Shown piece by piece: positions 6,123-6,150 of a DNA stretch of 6,150 nucleotides. Made by a program: the position numbers and the translations under genes. How positions within the stretch are numbered: the first letter of the stretch is position 1; each line of letters starts with the position of its first letter. Origin of the DNA: Betaproteobacteria bacterium (lineage in GTDB: Bacteria; Pseudomonadota; Gammaproteobacteria; Burkholderiales; Burkholderiaceae_C); assembly GCA_009923895.1 (NCBI GenBank), contig RFSP01000116.1, positions 1-6,150 of the forward strand, given 5' to 3'. The notes below the pieces were generated by a model, which was not told where the DNA came from, searched no databases, and was given only the letters and a program-made list of their open reading frames with translations.

Positions 6123-6150
6123 GCGCTGGATGCGACCCTTGAGGGAGACC

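Overview
The window is part of an extracellular polysaccharide or O-antigen gene cluster. It probably comes from a GC-rich (about 60% by eye) betaproteobacterium of the Burkholderiales/Comamonadaceae type. That placement rests on codon use and on the gene families and their arrangement, not on any marker gene.

Positions 1-5123 (+ strand) hold a tightly packed run of five genes. They are the 3' part of an asparagine-synthase-like amidotransferase (1-963), a family 2 glycosyltransferase (960-1895), a multi-pass membrane acyltransferase-like protein (1895-2959), a Wzy/WaaL-type O-antigen polymerase/ligase (2956-4344) and a cytoplasmic-looking polysaccharide deacetylase (4326-5123). Every junction overlaps by 1 to 19 bases, so the genes are almost certainly one translationally coupled operon. 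Together they can build, modify and polymerise a lipid-linked repeat unit.

Positions 5102-6150 are on the opposite strand. A GNAT-fold protein resembling FemAB-type aminoacyl-tRNA-dependent transferases (5157-6122, possibly running past the window edge) is followed by a 76-nt tRNA gene (5102-5177). The tRNA overlaps the 3' end of the GNAT gene by 21 nt and, in antisense, the 3' end of the deacetylase gene by 22 nt. It has a complete CCA end, a perfect D-stem, a normal T-loop and glycine-type acceptor features (G1:C72, C2:G71, U73, short D-loop). However, it carries an 8-nt anticodon loop with no glycine anticodon and a single bulged U in the T-stem.

The most interesting reading is a dedicated, probably non-ribosomal tRNA that supplies an amino acid to the adjacent FemAB/GNAT enzyme. 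The deacetylase would expose a sugar amine in the cytoplasm, the GNAT would aminoacylate it from the charged tRNA, and the polymerase would then assemble the modified unit. The tRNA geometry and gene overlaps are read directly from the sequence; the enzymatic scheme is inference. There is no gene-free stretch over 300 bases, and I saw no insertion sequence, CRISPR array, riboswitch or convincing terminator.
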